64,000 bases of DNA from NCBI GenBank assembly GCA_030704615.1, contig CM060732.1, forward strand, positions 49,519,053 to 49,583,052. The letters run 5' to 3'. Each line of letters begins with the position of its first letter. Positions within the stretch are counted from its first letter, which is position 1. A model generated the notes under the pieces. It saw only the letters and a list, made by a program, of their open reading frames with translations, was not told the DNA's origin and made no database searches. Positions 1 to 11,330 of this stretch are shown here, one piece after another. The position numbers and the translations under genes were made by a program. This stretch comes from Takakia lepidozioides (Eukaryota > Streptophyta > Takakiopsida > Takakiales > Takakiaceae).

Positions 1-1833
1 TTGGTGTTCCTGTGGGCTTCATGTGCTTCAAGGTACTGACATGCATGCACCTTACAAGGCCATTGCATGCAATGTGCTGGTGAATCTGAATGAGAATAAA
101 CTGGGAGTCAGTGGGAGAGTGTTGCTTACTATTTTGTTTCTTGTGCAGGGGCTCCTATTGCACATTGAAGACATTGAGGAGTTGTGCACCGAGTTCCCTG
201 CGACAACCGTACTGATGGACCACCTGGGCTTCTGCAAGCCACCCATGTGAGCAGTCGTTCTTTGATTCATGTCTCCCATGATGGTTTCCCATTCCTGTGA
301 TGATTTTAGCCCTCTCTTCAGTGACTAGCCATTGCGAGTGAGCGGTCTGTCGTCAACTTTGGCGGGCTGTAATGGCAACTTTTGGTGACCAAGAGCAAAT
401 ACTTCCTTCTTATCAGATATAGATTGCGTATGGAACCAACTTCTCAGCTTACTTCTGGCACTGAATCAAGGGGCCACAGTTGTGCTATTTTCCTTACCCT
501 CTCCTACACCACCCACCTGCCCTTTTTGTCCTACCCCACTCTTGTCTGCTCCATCTTAACTGGTCCTGGGGTCATTGGCCTCATGGTCGCAGCGACCTGA
601 GGTTATCTGTGGGTTGAGTTCAGCTGCTTGTTTGGGATGGTTATTGCAGGAATGGTGAGGAAGCAGAAGCATGGACACGACTCTTAAACCTTTCCCGGTT
701 TCCACAGGTGCTTATGATGGCCGGATGATGCCTATAATTAAGCCTATGATGTTCCGGTGAAACTGATATACAGCCATTCTAAGCTGAAGGGGTGCCTGAC
801 AAGGTCAATCATGACTGAATTGGTCAAATTTTATGTTCCTCCAAGTTCACCTAGAAATTGACAAAGTTAAAAGTGCGTTGGGACTCAGATCCCTATGCAT
901 GACTTGTGGAACAGTAGCACTGTTGCTGTACACTTTATCAAGTCTAATTGACAGATATGGTGCAGTTTTCACATTGCCCATGAAACATACAGCATTCTGT
1001 AATTTAGAACAATAGCTGTCTTCTAATTACAGATCTTTCCTTCCAGGTCTATGTTAAGACGAGTGCTTTTTTCCGCGTCTCAAGGGACCCTTATCCATAC
1101 AAGGACACCTGGCCTCTTGTCAAGCAGCTGTTAGAAGCTTATGGTGCTGACCACCTCATGTGGGGCAGGTACTCCCTTACCCTCCAGTCTTGTTTTCTCA
1201 CGGTCAATGACCTTTAATTGGTGATTCAGCAGTTGCTACTTTCTGTACTGTTACCAGTGCACATTAGGCAAATTTCAAAGGGTGGATTCTCTAGGTTGTG
1301 AGTATGCTACACAATATTGGAACCTGCAACCTGGGCTTTGCGGTCAGGATGGCAAAATTGCAGAGACCAGGGTTGGTCAGGGGGATGCCTAGGCTTGTCA
1401 TTAGAGGAGAGAATCATCATCTGTTCTAAATTCAGTGCATGTGGGGAGGAGGTTTAAAAGAACAAATAATATTGACATCTATCTATTTGGATAATGCATC
1501 ATCCAGGATCTTAACTCTTCTTCCTTGTCTCTACCAAGTCTAACTTGTTTATATATGGGCAAATGGTTCCATTGCATATGGGTTTACTTGAACTACACAC
1601 ATCTGACTATTTGCATGTATTCTTTGGGCAGCGACTTTCCATTTGTAACAGCTGAGTGTGGGTATGCCAATGCCTGGCGGGTGCTGCCATCTGTGGGCTC
1701 ACCTGAAGCTTTCTTTTCAGAGCGGGAGGTTGAAGCCCTTATGGGCGGCACTGCTCTCTCTGTCTTCAAGGGTGGTTGGAGAAAAAGGGCTTCTGGTATA
1801 AGTCAACTGGATTTCAATGCCGCACAGCATTAG
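1..1833 (+). CDS. Amidohydrolase-2 family protein, 3' part (left copy)
   Basis: These are the last exons of a plant amidohydrolase (related to 4-sulfomuconolactone hydrolase-like and TIM-barrel metal hydrolases). Predicted exons: end of exon 7 (1-32), exon 8 (149-246), exon 9 (650-707), exon 10 (1047-1168) and exon 11 (1632-1833, stop TAG). All introns are GT-AG and phases match. Visible motifs are LLLHIEDIEELC, VLMDHLGFCKPP, VYVKTSAFFRVSRDPYPY and, across intron 10, GSDFPFVTAECGY, where the Asp is the usual late metal ligand. The exons equal those of the complete gene at 26821-32361. The 5' part lies upstream of the window, so I cannot say whether this copy is complete. Confidence 0.85.
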
Positions 1834-2863
1834 CAGCTCAATTATGTGTCCCAGAACGGAGGTGTTCAGAAAGTTAGAGAGCTGAGAGCTTGCCATTTAA
1901 ATCAGTGACCTGTCCCCATGTGTACATCATTTTTTGTTCGTAGCTTTTTAGTGGTGGATTCATGTTGTAGTTTTATCCTTGTCATACCACTCCGAACTAC
2001 TTTAATTGCTAAGCAAATCCAACTTAATACATGGATCCATTGGAGGGCAAATTGGAGGGCAAGTCTTCTTAGTGGCATGTTGAACCAGAAAGGAAGTAGT
2101 GTCCTATGCAGCTCCTCTAGGACTCCAAAACAGATGTTGTCATGTCCAGCATCACAAGGCTTCATTATTCTGTATCTAATTATCCGCAATACCAATGGTT
2201 TTCCAAGTTCAGATCCTGAAAGCTCCCAAAAAAACCTTGGAGGAAAAGACAGTAGTTTGTTTCCCCTATGGGATGATTTACCATACCTTCTTTGTGGTAT
2301 ATGATTACAAGGTAGCTGCAAATGCTTATGAAGCATGTTGGAGCAATTCACATGATACTTAGGCAATAGAAACTGGGTAAGGGTGAGGCAGTCGGATGCC
2401 CGGCATCAAGCAGGTGACAACACAAGTACCCTAAAAAACCTAGCAGCCATTGTGCGATTGAAGGAAGGTTAAGATCCAGCCCTCACACAGCAGATTCCTT
2501 ATTTGAACTGATGGCAGAACAAGTAGTTGAGAAACCTCAAAAACTTAGGCTGGGTTTAGACTGCGCCGAAACGAGCGGCTAAAATGCGATGGTGGTCAAT
2601 GATTAGACGAATTTCAGGTGAACTTCAATTTAAAACGAAGAGTGAGGTTGATTCGAGCACTGCAGCTGTCTTGTAGTTTCTGTGGTTGCCTGAGAACCCT
2701 TCCATGAGGAATGTTTATAATTTGGACTCAGTAGGGTGAATATGAGATGTTAGATGAGGGAGACAAAGAATGGAGTGAACTTACAAATGGACGTGGTGTG
2801 CTAAGCAAGATGGGCATTTTTTGGTTGGGTGTCTCCAGTATGAGACAAGCAGATACCACGCAG
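1834..2863. other. Non-coding interval with a dispersed repeat
   Basis: This is the 3' flank of the amidohydrolase gene. I see no convincing exon; the open frames on both strands (about 1900-2370) have no recognisable domain. A 125-bp repeat sits at about 2728-2852, just before the ORC2-like exon. Confidence 0.6.
2728..2852 (+). repeat. 130-bp dispersed repeat, copy A
   Basis: It begins ACTCAGTAGGGTGAATATGA and ends GTCTCCAGTATGAGACAAGC. The same sequence, slightly longer and diverged, occurs at 9656-9788, exactly at the right edge of the left duplication copy, and again at 33256-33380 inside the right copy. No terminal inverted repeats are visible and I cannot assign it to a known family. 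Confidence 0.8.
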
Positions 2864-3500
2864 CCAGTTTAATTCGTGGTGGCTACACACCCCAACTTAT
2901 CAAGCCTACACTGTGGACGGGATGTACATCTCTTTGATCTTGGATGCAGTGGGGGCTGTGAAGAGCGCTCGCAGTGCTGCGGTTGTGTTGCGCAGCCTCA
3001 CACCCAATGCTCAGGGTGTTTTTCGAACTCTTGCAGATTTCCAGCTTGCCCACCATGACGAACAAGGCACCGCCCTTCCTATAGCTTTATGGGAATTCAA
3101 TTATGTGGGCTGCTTCTGACATCCAGACGACAGTACACTGTCTGGTGTTCACATGGCATGTTTGCAAAGGGTGTCAGATTCCATTTCTACAATCTGACAC
3201 CAGAAAGGCATACCCATGCTCTGTACCTTAGACACACATGGAGCAATTTGACTGGAAAATGAATTCAGAAACGAAACTCCCCCAATTGAGTTAACTTTCA
3301 GGATGGGAAAGATGAATACAAGAATGACTGCATAGATTGCAAGGATGTCAAATACTGGATTGGTGATGTCAGACGCAGGCCTGCCATTGCACCGCTTGTA
3401 CATAGCATGCAAGGAACAGTTTTTGTTCAGGGGTGAGGTGACTCCACGCACTCACTTGACTGAATTCAAAGACCATAACCTGCTCTGGGGTCAACGAGGC
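2864..3500 (+). pseudogene. ORC2: ORC2 C-terminal fragment (left copy)
   Basis: Two exons encode the conserved C-terminal part of origin recognition complex subunit 2, which helps load the replicative helicase at origins. Exon A (about 2864-3066) follows a CAG acceptor and reads QFNSWWLHTPTYQAYTVDG, then LRSLTPNAQGVFRTLADFQL. Exon B (about 3379-3500) reads GLPLHRLYIACKEQFLF and THLTEFKDHNLLWGQRG. They join in frame only if the first intron uses a GC donor (CAAG then GCACCG). No upstream ORC2 exons (AAA-like part) and no normal C-terminal end are visible, so this is a truncated gene piece. The identical fragment sits at 33392-34028. Family assignment is from the SLTPNA and HLTEFKDH motifs. Confidence 0.75.
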
Positions 3501-3824
3501 GTAGAGTTTTGTTTGTTGAGTTTTTACAAAACCCTGAGTGTGATCCTGCAATATTGTACCGTCCCTAATATATAAGTAAAAACAACCAAGTCCCAGTTAG
3601 AACCAGTGAGCACGTTCATGGCTGTTACATAATTTGTGCCGCGAAACTCTCAAGTGACATTCCTGTTGTTTAGAATGAAAGGAATCTTTATGATTTTAAG
3701 CTATGGTGGTGTTTGAGTTCTTCAGTACAGATAGATCATTCTATAGTTATCATCATGTATGAGAAATAGTGATCCAAGACCCCCAAAACGATGTGACTGT
3801 GTATGTGACATGTATAGGCTGCAG
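3501..3824. other. Non-coding interval
   Basis: I see no gene here. It lies between the ORC2 fragment and the 3' end of the convergent minus-strand gene, and it is still within the stretch identical to the right copy. Confidence 0.6.
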
Positions 3825-6095
3825 TCAGGAATGCACCAAGGGGGCTGCAATCGTGATTATTTGAGTATCCAGCGTGAACGTCTCCTTCTCGGTTGCTGGA
3901 CGGAGTAAAAACGTTTTGAACCTCCTTTGCCTCACAAATGCTGTGTGTAATGTCAAGCGAACATCCCACTTCATTTCAGTTTCAAATTCCACTTTTGCTA
4001 TTGGCACTTCCCATGTTGCATCTGCATGCGGATTGTTAAGCTGCACGCTCTTCGGGTTGACTGGGAGCTTGGGTAAGTGTCCCCATGATACTCTGTCGGG
4101 TCTTTCAGGGCGAAAGCTCTGTCCGTCTTCCCATAGTGAAATCCTCCAAGTCCAGGTGACAGATTTCGAGTCGAGGGGGTCCACTGTTGCAGCCGTCCAG
4201 CCATGTTTGTAGAAATCTTGAGAAACCGCAGAAGAGACGCTGGCCGAAATTTGAGCACTTGATCTAGGGTCGAAGGAGACCCCCACTGTTTGTGATCTCT
4301 ATGCATTCAGACACATGGAAATATTCATGAGCAGACAGAACAACACTCAAGACATATCTGAAGTTGACCTAATCTGGGGAAAACCATATGCTGGGAAGGT
4401 GCTGGACAACATTAGAGCCCACACTTGAGGCACTGCTTAAAGTTAGGCTCCAATAGCATGTTCAGAGCTGGCCATCCTCCCACGAAAGTAGCAGTGAGTA
4501 AATCTAAGTTTCTTGACATGCGCCGGAGAGCATGTAAGAACTCCACATAATTTTAAATCATAATTTGTCCAGATCTCACTTGGGATCATACCTGCTTGTT
4601 AACAACATCTTGGCAGGCGTCATCTGCAGGGTTGGCGAACATGTGGTCGACTCTGTTCCTCCACTGTTCTGAGGGCTTCACAGTCACATCAAGCTGGTAA
4701 ATGAAGTGGCCTCTATTGTTCTTGTCGTCGACGCAATTATAAATCCCGAACTGAACATTGAACAGTTGTAGCTTTAGTGAGGCTCGGCTTCCGGAAGTGT
4801 TTCTGTTGTGAACAATTCACCCAGGCTGGAAAATTAATACTTACAATCCTGATGTACAAGAATTTGACACATGTTCTAGTAGTGCATTACAGTTCTGTGG
4901 AGAAGAATCACCTGTCACAAGAAGTTTCGAACTTCACAGCAGCATAAGCCTTTTGATCATCCATTCCTGGCACCTTCCACTGAGATTCCATAACACAATC
5001 ATGAGCCATGCTCATGGGAGGCTCTAACTTTTCCAGCTGGGCACTGCAGAGGTACCTTTGGCCGCTTGAGAATCGCCAACTTGGTATCCGACCCTTGATC
5101 GTACACTCCTCCTTCTAAGAATTTACAAAGGAAAGTTTCAGCTACACCCCCCTACGACTTGACAAAGACACTTGTAGAGTGTGCCTTTCGGTAAAACAAT
5201 ATTTTTTAATGTGGGTTAAACGAAGTGTTTCCACTGTGTTTGAACCCTGTTCCAAGCCTTCTTTCAGAAAACTGCAAACAAACTGAACCTCCAGCCACTG
5301 AAAGGGGCATATCAAGTAGAATACTAACATCCATAGAAACTGACCCTATAGAAAGTGAGCTAAGTTGGACCCCTGCCACCTCAAAATGTTTCGGATAAAT
5401 CCACCCTAGACATTGGTAGATTATAACGATTTGGCGGAAAACCCCAGCAGTTTTTGAGGGGCACAAATGTGGGTTTTCTTATCAAAATTTCTAACAGACA
5501 AGTTGCTTTTTGGGAGCACATTCTTCACTGGCAGATAACCCACCTCGATGCTGTCACGGCCTTCTCCTTCTCCAACAAGCAGCGGCTCCGCCTCATGACA
5601 CAGCTCCTCGAATTCACTGGCAGACGCACTGCTCGACTCAGGGCTCGACACAGACTCCGCCTCATGAGACAGATGATACTGTTGATTGCCTTGACACATC
5701 CAGTGCAGTGAGCCAATGAAGCCATCCCAAAAAACTTGTGCACAGCTGCACCTGAAGAAAGTTTGATCCGCAAATTCAATGGCAGACGCAATGCTCGCGG
5801 GAGACTCAGGGCTCGACACAGACTCGCGCTCTTCCTCTTCCTCGACTAATACGATCGTTCCTTCGCTGCCCAAGAACTCAGAACCTGTTGCGGTTTCTGA
5901 GTTGCCATGAAAGTGGAGAACTACTTCGTTGTCGGTAGATTCCACTACAGTGAACCCCAGCTTCTTCCATCTCTCAACTTGTGCTTCACCATCGTCTGAG
6001 GTATTCAAGATGATCTCATCTCCAACAGTGAAAGCCAAGGTTGGTGGGGTGTCAGATCCAACCATTGGAATCTGACAATTCAAGGAACATTTCAC
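3825..6095 (-). pseudogene. Unidentified multi-exon gene, damaged left copy; beta-pore-former-like C-terminus
   Basis: Read on the minus strand, coding blocks are about 6080-5500 (starts MVGSDTPPTLAFTVGDEIIL, acidic, Ser/Glu-rich), about 5440-5230, 5114-4912 (MAHDCVMESQWKVPG), 4802-4592 (FGIYNCVDDKNNRGHF) and 4285-3825. The last block contains DSKSVTWTWRISLWEDG, LPKLPVNPKSVQL and LHTAFVRQRRFK; their order recalls the rim and C-terminal strands of the leukocidin/hemolysin beta-pore family, but this is my pattern match only. Compared with 34428-36579, this copy has lost about 105 bp at the 3' end (changed C-terminus), about 30 bp near 5215 including a likely splice donor, and gained a partial internal duplication near 5650-5800. 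Function unknown. Confidence 0.45.
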
Positions 6096-7003
6096 GAGTA
6101 ATTAGTGAAGATGCTACAAAAGCTGTACATGGCGCTGAGTTGACTACCTTGGGTCACTATGTGCATCTTAGGAATGTGAGTGTGAGCTCGAGTATTTTGA
6201 GAAATGGTTTCTACCGTCTTCAAAGAATCTAGCACCAATCTACAATAACATCGTCGACACTGAAATTGCACACTTCGACCGACATCGCAAGGATGTTACC
6301 TCCCTATTCGATGCATGAGGCTCCATGGAACCTCTTCCAGCTCTGAATTTAATCTCCTTTAGCACGCTCTGCGGCGTTCAACCCCAAGTGTGTGGACCTC
6401 GTGCACGCACTTCCTTCTCAAACCCGTACCATCAGCTGTGCATTGCCATACGGAGACATTGTCAAAGCTTCAACCTTAGCGACCTCATCTACGTCTGTTT
6501 GCACGGAAATTGAATCGCCTATACCCTACTCGGAAGCAGTACAGGACCCAAACACAACCCCCCTCCCTCTCCCTCTCCCTCTCCCTCTCTGTAACTTCAC
6601 TTGGGGTTACACGACGGGGTGTGTAACTCCACTCAGGGTTACAAAAAAGTGCATATCTATGCAGAAGCAGTTACCCCCTAACTTACAAGCCCAACTTGGA
6701 AAGGGAAGGAAGTTGATTGCATCTGTAGAACGAGTGCAGCCCATCCCCATCATTTCCACCCACAAGTTCATGCTACTGAAACATGTAAGGCAGGATGAAT
6801 CAGGCTCAGCGAAGAACGGCATCGCGGGACAAGTTTGAGGCCTCGTCTGTTTTGCAAATACACTGGGAGAGGTTGTTGGTTTGGAGCGTAGCGTGGGTGT
6901 GAATGCAAAGTCTCTTGTTGCTATCCTCGAAATGGTCTAGTTCGGGAGACAGCGAGAGGAAGAGAGGTGGAGAAGATATAGCACTCCGCAGGAACAGTAA
7001 AGG
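6096..7003. promoter_or_regulatory. Intergenic region between divergent genes
   Basis: It separates the head-to-head minus-strand gene (start near 6080) and the CRM gene (start 7004), so it should hold both promoters. It contains a CCCTCT microsatellite (about 6562-6590) followed by two imperfect palindromes, GTAACTTCACTTGGGGTTAC (6591-6610) and GTAACTCCACTCAGGGTTAC (6623-6642), spaced 32 bp apart. The right copy (37205-37312) has a further degenerate unit. No clear TATA box could be assigned. Confidence 0.45.
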
Positions 7004-9370
7004 ATGGCGTTGATGGTTAGAGGAGAGTTTCTGGGAAGCCCTAATTGCAGGCTTTGCTCTCTCTCACTGTGCGAGCTGCCATCGTCGTTTTGTTCGCAGA
7101 CTTACTGTGGCCGCCCTCTTTCGTCTACTTCTACTTCAGCCATAGCCACTGTCATTGCTGTGCATTGCCTACAACCCGTACCTCCTCTATCTCTTTTTGC
7201 TTCTATGCCAAAACTTAGTTCTGGCTGTGGAAACCCTCCTAATATATCTCGATATTTTCTTCACGTGTCAAGTACTTTAGTGACCTTAGATGTGGACAAA
7301 GAGGAAGATGAAGAAGAGATAGAGGAAGAAGACGACTATGAAGATGACGGCGACCAGAGGGATGAGAAGCTGGAAGTGCGAGAGAGAGGTAGGGAGGGCG
7401 TGGTTAGGCGCTCGTTTCGGCTGTTGGGGAACAAGGAGAAGAAGGAGCTTAGGGCATATGCGCACCAACTAGGCAAAGACATTTGTGTGCACCAGGTCTC
7501 TCTCTTCCAGCCTCCTTTTTTGTCTTAGTGCGGCTCTTTCTCCGTTTTCAACTGGAAAAAGGGAAGCCTCTTGGATCAATTACAGTGCGCCTCATTCTTC
7601 TTTTCCCTCGTGAAATAGCAGGCATCCCAGATTAAACTTTGTGAACCTTGGTAAGGCAAGAAATGTCAGTACAATACCAAAATGACAATCCATCCGTACT
7701 AAAAACTAACAGCACAACTAGGTGGAGCCCCTCAGAAGCTGAGGACAGGCAAAGAGTACTAAAGCCTGGCAAGGCCACAACCAGCTAGCAATGCTCGGGT
7801 GGGGTGCAAGCAAGCCTTGAAGTCAAGTTGTGTTAGTCTCAACAGATGTTGCCAATGTTTAATTTTCAAGTTTGTGACACCCACAAATTGAATCTTGAGT
7901 GTAGGAAATTTCCTGTCCAATGTCACAAATTTTATGTTGTTTGGCCAGCACAATTTATGTTGCTCATTGTGGCTGTTAGAGGAAAACGCCTTAGTCCTTG
8001 GGGGATTCCCAAATCTCTCGCAAATTACCGGATGGATTGGATAAAATTTTTGTTTCCTCATTTGCGATTGGAGTCTGACGCGGGCCTCAATGTGTTTGTC
8101 TTTGAGTTGGCAGGTGGGAAAATGGGGAGTCACTTCAACTGTTATCACAGCGATCAGTGATGCTTTGGAGGCTAATGAACTCATCAAGGCATCTCTCTCT
8201 CTGCCCTCCTCCCAGTTGTTTTTTTGTCTGCCTGTTGGACTCTCTCACCACTCAATGGAACATTCATGTCGGAGATGAGTCAGTCTCGAAATGGAATATT
8301 ATTAGCTTGGAGGGAGTATGGCGGTTCCATACTGAGATTTCCACCAAACCAAAAGCATTCCATTCCTTGGAGGCCAATGGCCACATGGGTACAACATGTG
8401 TGTCATTGCAAAGCATTACATTTTTCACCGTATTCAGTCTTCTCTCTTGTCTTGTCTTCCTCTTTTTCTGCCCAAACTGGGCATGGGGTCTATGGCCAAA
8501 AGTCTACGGAAAATGTCTTACTACTACATTCTTTTTGTCTCCCTCTCATTGGGCATTATGTTGATATCATAGATCCCTTGTTTATTTTCCACTATGCATT
8601 GTTTTGCGTCTTAACTTTCGAGTTCACAATTCTTATTACACAATGGTCTCCATCATTGGAACGGAAAAAGGACGAGTGTTCCGTCTTCCTTTGAAGTAAG
8701 CTGCCCCAATGTTTGAGTGACCTACGCTACATGAGGTGTGCTTGTATGCATAGGACATGATGTACTCTTTCTTGACTGTCATCCTACATTGTAACAGGTG
8801 AGGGTACTAGATAACTGTTCTGATGAGCTAGATGATACTGTGAGGGAATTGGAGGACAAGACAGAAGCCCAAATTGTGGGGCATATTGGGCGCACACTTT
8901 TGCTGTACAGACCCAGCCTATGCAAACTAGCAGCAGCCCAAGCAGCTCAAGAAAAGTCACAAGCTCGACCAAGGAGAAGCCGTCTGGGGATGTCTACAGG
9001 ACAGGTGCGTTCCCATCCCTTTCCACAATGTCGTAGAATGACGGATTTCTATGTGAAGTTTTCATGTTTCTCTTTCCATGGCTGAGTTTTGGTCAGACTG
9101 GATGTGGAACTTCAGGTGGATTTGGTGGTCAGTAATACAGTACCTGTATATTTACCTTGGATAGCCTACACTGCCTACAGTGCTATAATTTGGTTGAAAC
9201 TGAGAGACTTGGGAGATAGCAACCTTTTTTGTGTCGTATCTGCACAGTTAAACTGCCACATGAATTGCTTGCTCATTCCATTTTTATGTGCGCAGAAGCC
9301 TAAAAGTTCGTGTAAAGGAGCGTCCAAAGCCAATAGCAGATTTGGGAAATCGCGAGCTTCTACCAGATAG
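7004..9370 (+). CDS. CRM (CRS1/YhbY) domain protein, probably plastid-targeted
   Basis: Four predicted exons: 7004-7495, 8114-8188, 8798-9004 and 9296-9370, giving 282 aa. Residues 1 to about 85 are rich in Ser, Cys and Pro and look like a transit peptide. An acidic run (EEDEEEIEEEDDYEDD) follows. From about 140 there is one CRM domain: SFRLLGNKEKKELRAYAHQL, VGKWGVTSTVITAISDALEA, then IVGHIGRTLLLYRPS. CRM domains descend from bacterial YhbY and bind RNA; plant members act in organellar intron splicing or ribosome assembly. Single-domain members exist in land plants. The tail is basic (KPKSSCKGASK). Intron 2 appears to use a GC donor (ATCAAG then GCATCT). This copy keeps the full frame, unlike the one at 37669. 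Start chosen at the first ATG with an open frame into the CRM domain. Confidence 0.88.
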
Positions 9371-10959
9371 TCAAACCATTGTTTGTATCTATTGGCATAT
9401 TTCGCTTGCCAAATGGATGCAAATTGTTGTCATTCTGTAGATGAGGGGAAGTTTCAAATTCTTTCCCAAATCATCACCACTCTTTATCAGCTTAGATGGA
9501 AGTCCCCCAGAGCAATGTACTTATTCTTCAAGGGGGAGAGCTTTTCTGCCAGTGGCTGCAATTTCTGCCTTCAACATTTTTCGTCCCCTTGAAAAAGTGT
9601 CTGATGTGGCCCCAAAGGAGATAGAGCGGAATATGTGTTTGTTTATGGGTAGTTCACTCAGTAGGGTGAATATGAGATGTTAGATGAGGGAGACAAAGAA
9701 TGGAGTGAACTTACATATGGACATGGAGACTGTGTGCTAAGCAAGATGGGCATTTTTTGGTTGGGTGTCTCCAGTATTAGACAAGCAGAGGTGATGTATA
9801 TCGGGCAGCCCAAACGTTTTTTTCTTGTTGAGGGCCCAACATTCTCTCTGGTATCCTGAGGTTCACGAATTGGTTAAACCTTCCGGGCTGAAGGTCGATC
9901 AAATTGAGGCCTTAGTGAAACTGCGATACTGTGCTGGGTCAGGTGCTCCATAATACAAAGAGAAGACGAGGACTTGATTTTACGGAAACCAAATCTGCAT
10001 TTTGAGATTCCTACCATGAAGTTTCCATTTTGTATTCTGCTTGAGCATGCAATGCCTGTTACAGAGAGCATCTTGCTGTAATCACCTCTCCAGCCGCTTT
10101 ATCCAAAGGTTCTGTCAGCATCCTTGATGGAAACCTTCTTATTTTCTTTTAGAGTTGGTCTAAGATGCCTGATAAATCTGCTTGTCAGGTGACCATTTGA
10201 GCCCAAGGTCCTTTCCCTCAAGCTGCATTACCCCCGGTTTGTGCGTCACAGCCCCAGGTACAACCCTCTCTGTCAAGGATAGGATAATGGAGTTTTGTAG
10301 CAGGGTGTAGAATAGGTCTCCAAGTGCAATTGGCTTCAAATCATGAATACCTTGTACTTTGGTCTTTTTATAAAGCTATGCAGGTTTCTCTTGTACTGTC
10401 TCATCTCAAAACATTGCCCTGTCATTGCTGGAAGGGCTGTGGAAGCAGTACTCCACCTTGGGGGGCAGCTTACTATGTTCAAAAGAGACCACAGTCACAG
10501 CATGGGAGAGAGATTTTCATGCAATGTGACTACCTAATATCGCTATGGAAAATGTGCAGGTGAGGTGACATCTCCCAAGACAAGATTGACTTGTTGCTAA
10601 CAAGCTGCTGGTACAATGTTATGGAAGGTTTTTGCTCAGGACACTCGCCAAAAGATAAACGATCCAATTCAGTTTGACATTTGAGATTTTCAGAAGTGAA
10701 AGAAACATGAAATATATTGAAATTTTGAGGTTGCAAAGCAGCATTGGAAAAATCTACTAGGTTCCAACATTTGTGTGGCGGTAGCCCTTGATTGGCCATT
10801 GGTGAATGGCTTCCGGCTAGAGCAGACTGTCCGGAGAGCTGCTCAGTCTTTGTAAGGTAGGAAGTGGACTATCAGGAAATGGTGCATGGTCTGAGTAGTA
10901 TGGATGGTGCTGAGGGTAGGGACTTGCCACTATGAATTATCCTGCAATAACAGAAGATC
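9371..10959. other. Non-coding interval with duplication breakpoint
   Basis: The 3' flank of the CRM gene continues to 9653, where similarity to the right copy ends. The dispersed repeat follows, and then unique sequence. Short open frames at 9677-9859 and 10324-10560 have no recognisable domain. Confidence 0.6.
9656..9788 (+). repeat. 130-bp dispersed repeat at the duplication breakpoint, copy B
   Basis: It is the same repeat as at 2728-2852 and 33256-33380, with a few extra bases (GGAGACT) and substitutions. It starts within three bases of the point where the left and right duplication copies stop matching. Confidence 0.8.
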
Positions 10960-11330
10960 TTTGAAGTTGTCCAATAGTAGAAAATTCGGCTCAAGACTGG
11001 CTCCTTATCTGTTCGATGATGTTTTGTTGCCTTTAAGCCAAAGATGTTCGACCTTGGGAAAGATTGTAAATGGTAATCATCCATAGGCGGCCCCTCAAGG
11101 TGCTGAAACAACCCTTTCCATGCCATGAACGGCGTAAATAGTTGTGGATTGCGCATTTGCTGCAAATCACACCAACTATCAAACTCTTGGATAAAATCAT
11201 CCAACTCGATGGTGCCCACCGCCCCAGAGTACCTTCGTGGCCCCTTGGTAGCTCCATACATCTCCTCCATTGTGTCCCACAACAATGGCAAAGAAACAAC
11301 TTGCACCGCCGGTATGAGTCATCCTGATTC
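10960..11330 (-). mobile_element. LTR-retrotransposon gag remnant
   Basis: The minus strand encodes LWDTMEEMYGATKGPRRYSG and then DDFIQEFDSWCDLQQMRNPQ, FMAWKGLFQHLEGPPMDDYH. This fits the capsid part of plant Ty3/gypsy gag (acidic start, WCxLQ, W-LxxHLEGPPxDDY). The frame is interrupted by a TGA upstream and lost after about 10960. No zinc knuckle, pol or LTR pair could be found with it, so it is an isolated fragment. Confidence 0.55.

Larger units (their letters stand above)
1..9653 (+). repeat. Segmental duplication, left copy (3' end at 9653)
   Basis: This stretch matches 30529-40367 in the same orientation. From 1 to 3851 the offset is constant at 30528 and all reading frames compared translate identically, so I see no substitution or indel there. 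After 3851 the copies differ by scattered substitutions (a few per cent by eye) and by indels: about 105 bp missing here next to 3851, about 30 bp missing near 5215, about 130 bp extra near 5650-5800, and about 150 bp missing near 6440. Homology stops at 9653, in the middle of a shared string, where a 130-bp dispersed repeat begins. The left edge lies outside the window. Confidence 0.95.

Noticed and set aside
1902-2366. 154-codon minus-strand open frame (also at 32430-32894)
   Set aside because: No domain, overlaps an equally long frame on the other strand, and is present in both copies only because the block is duplicated.
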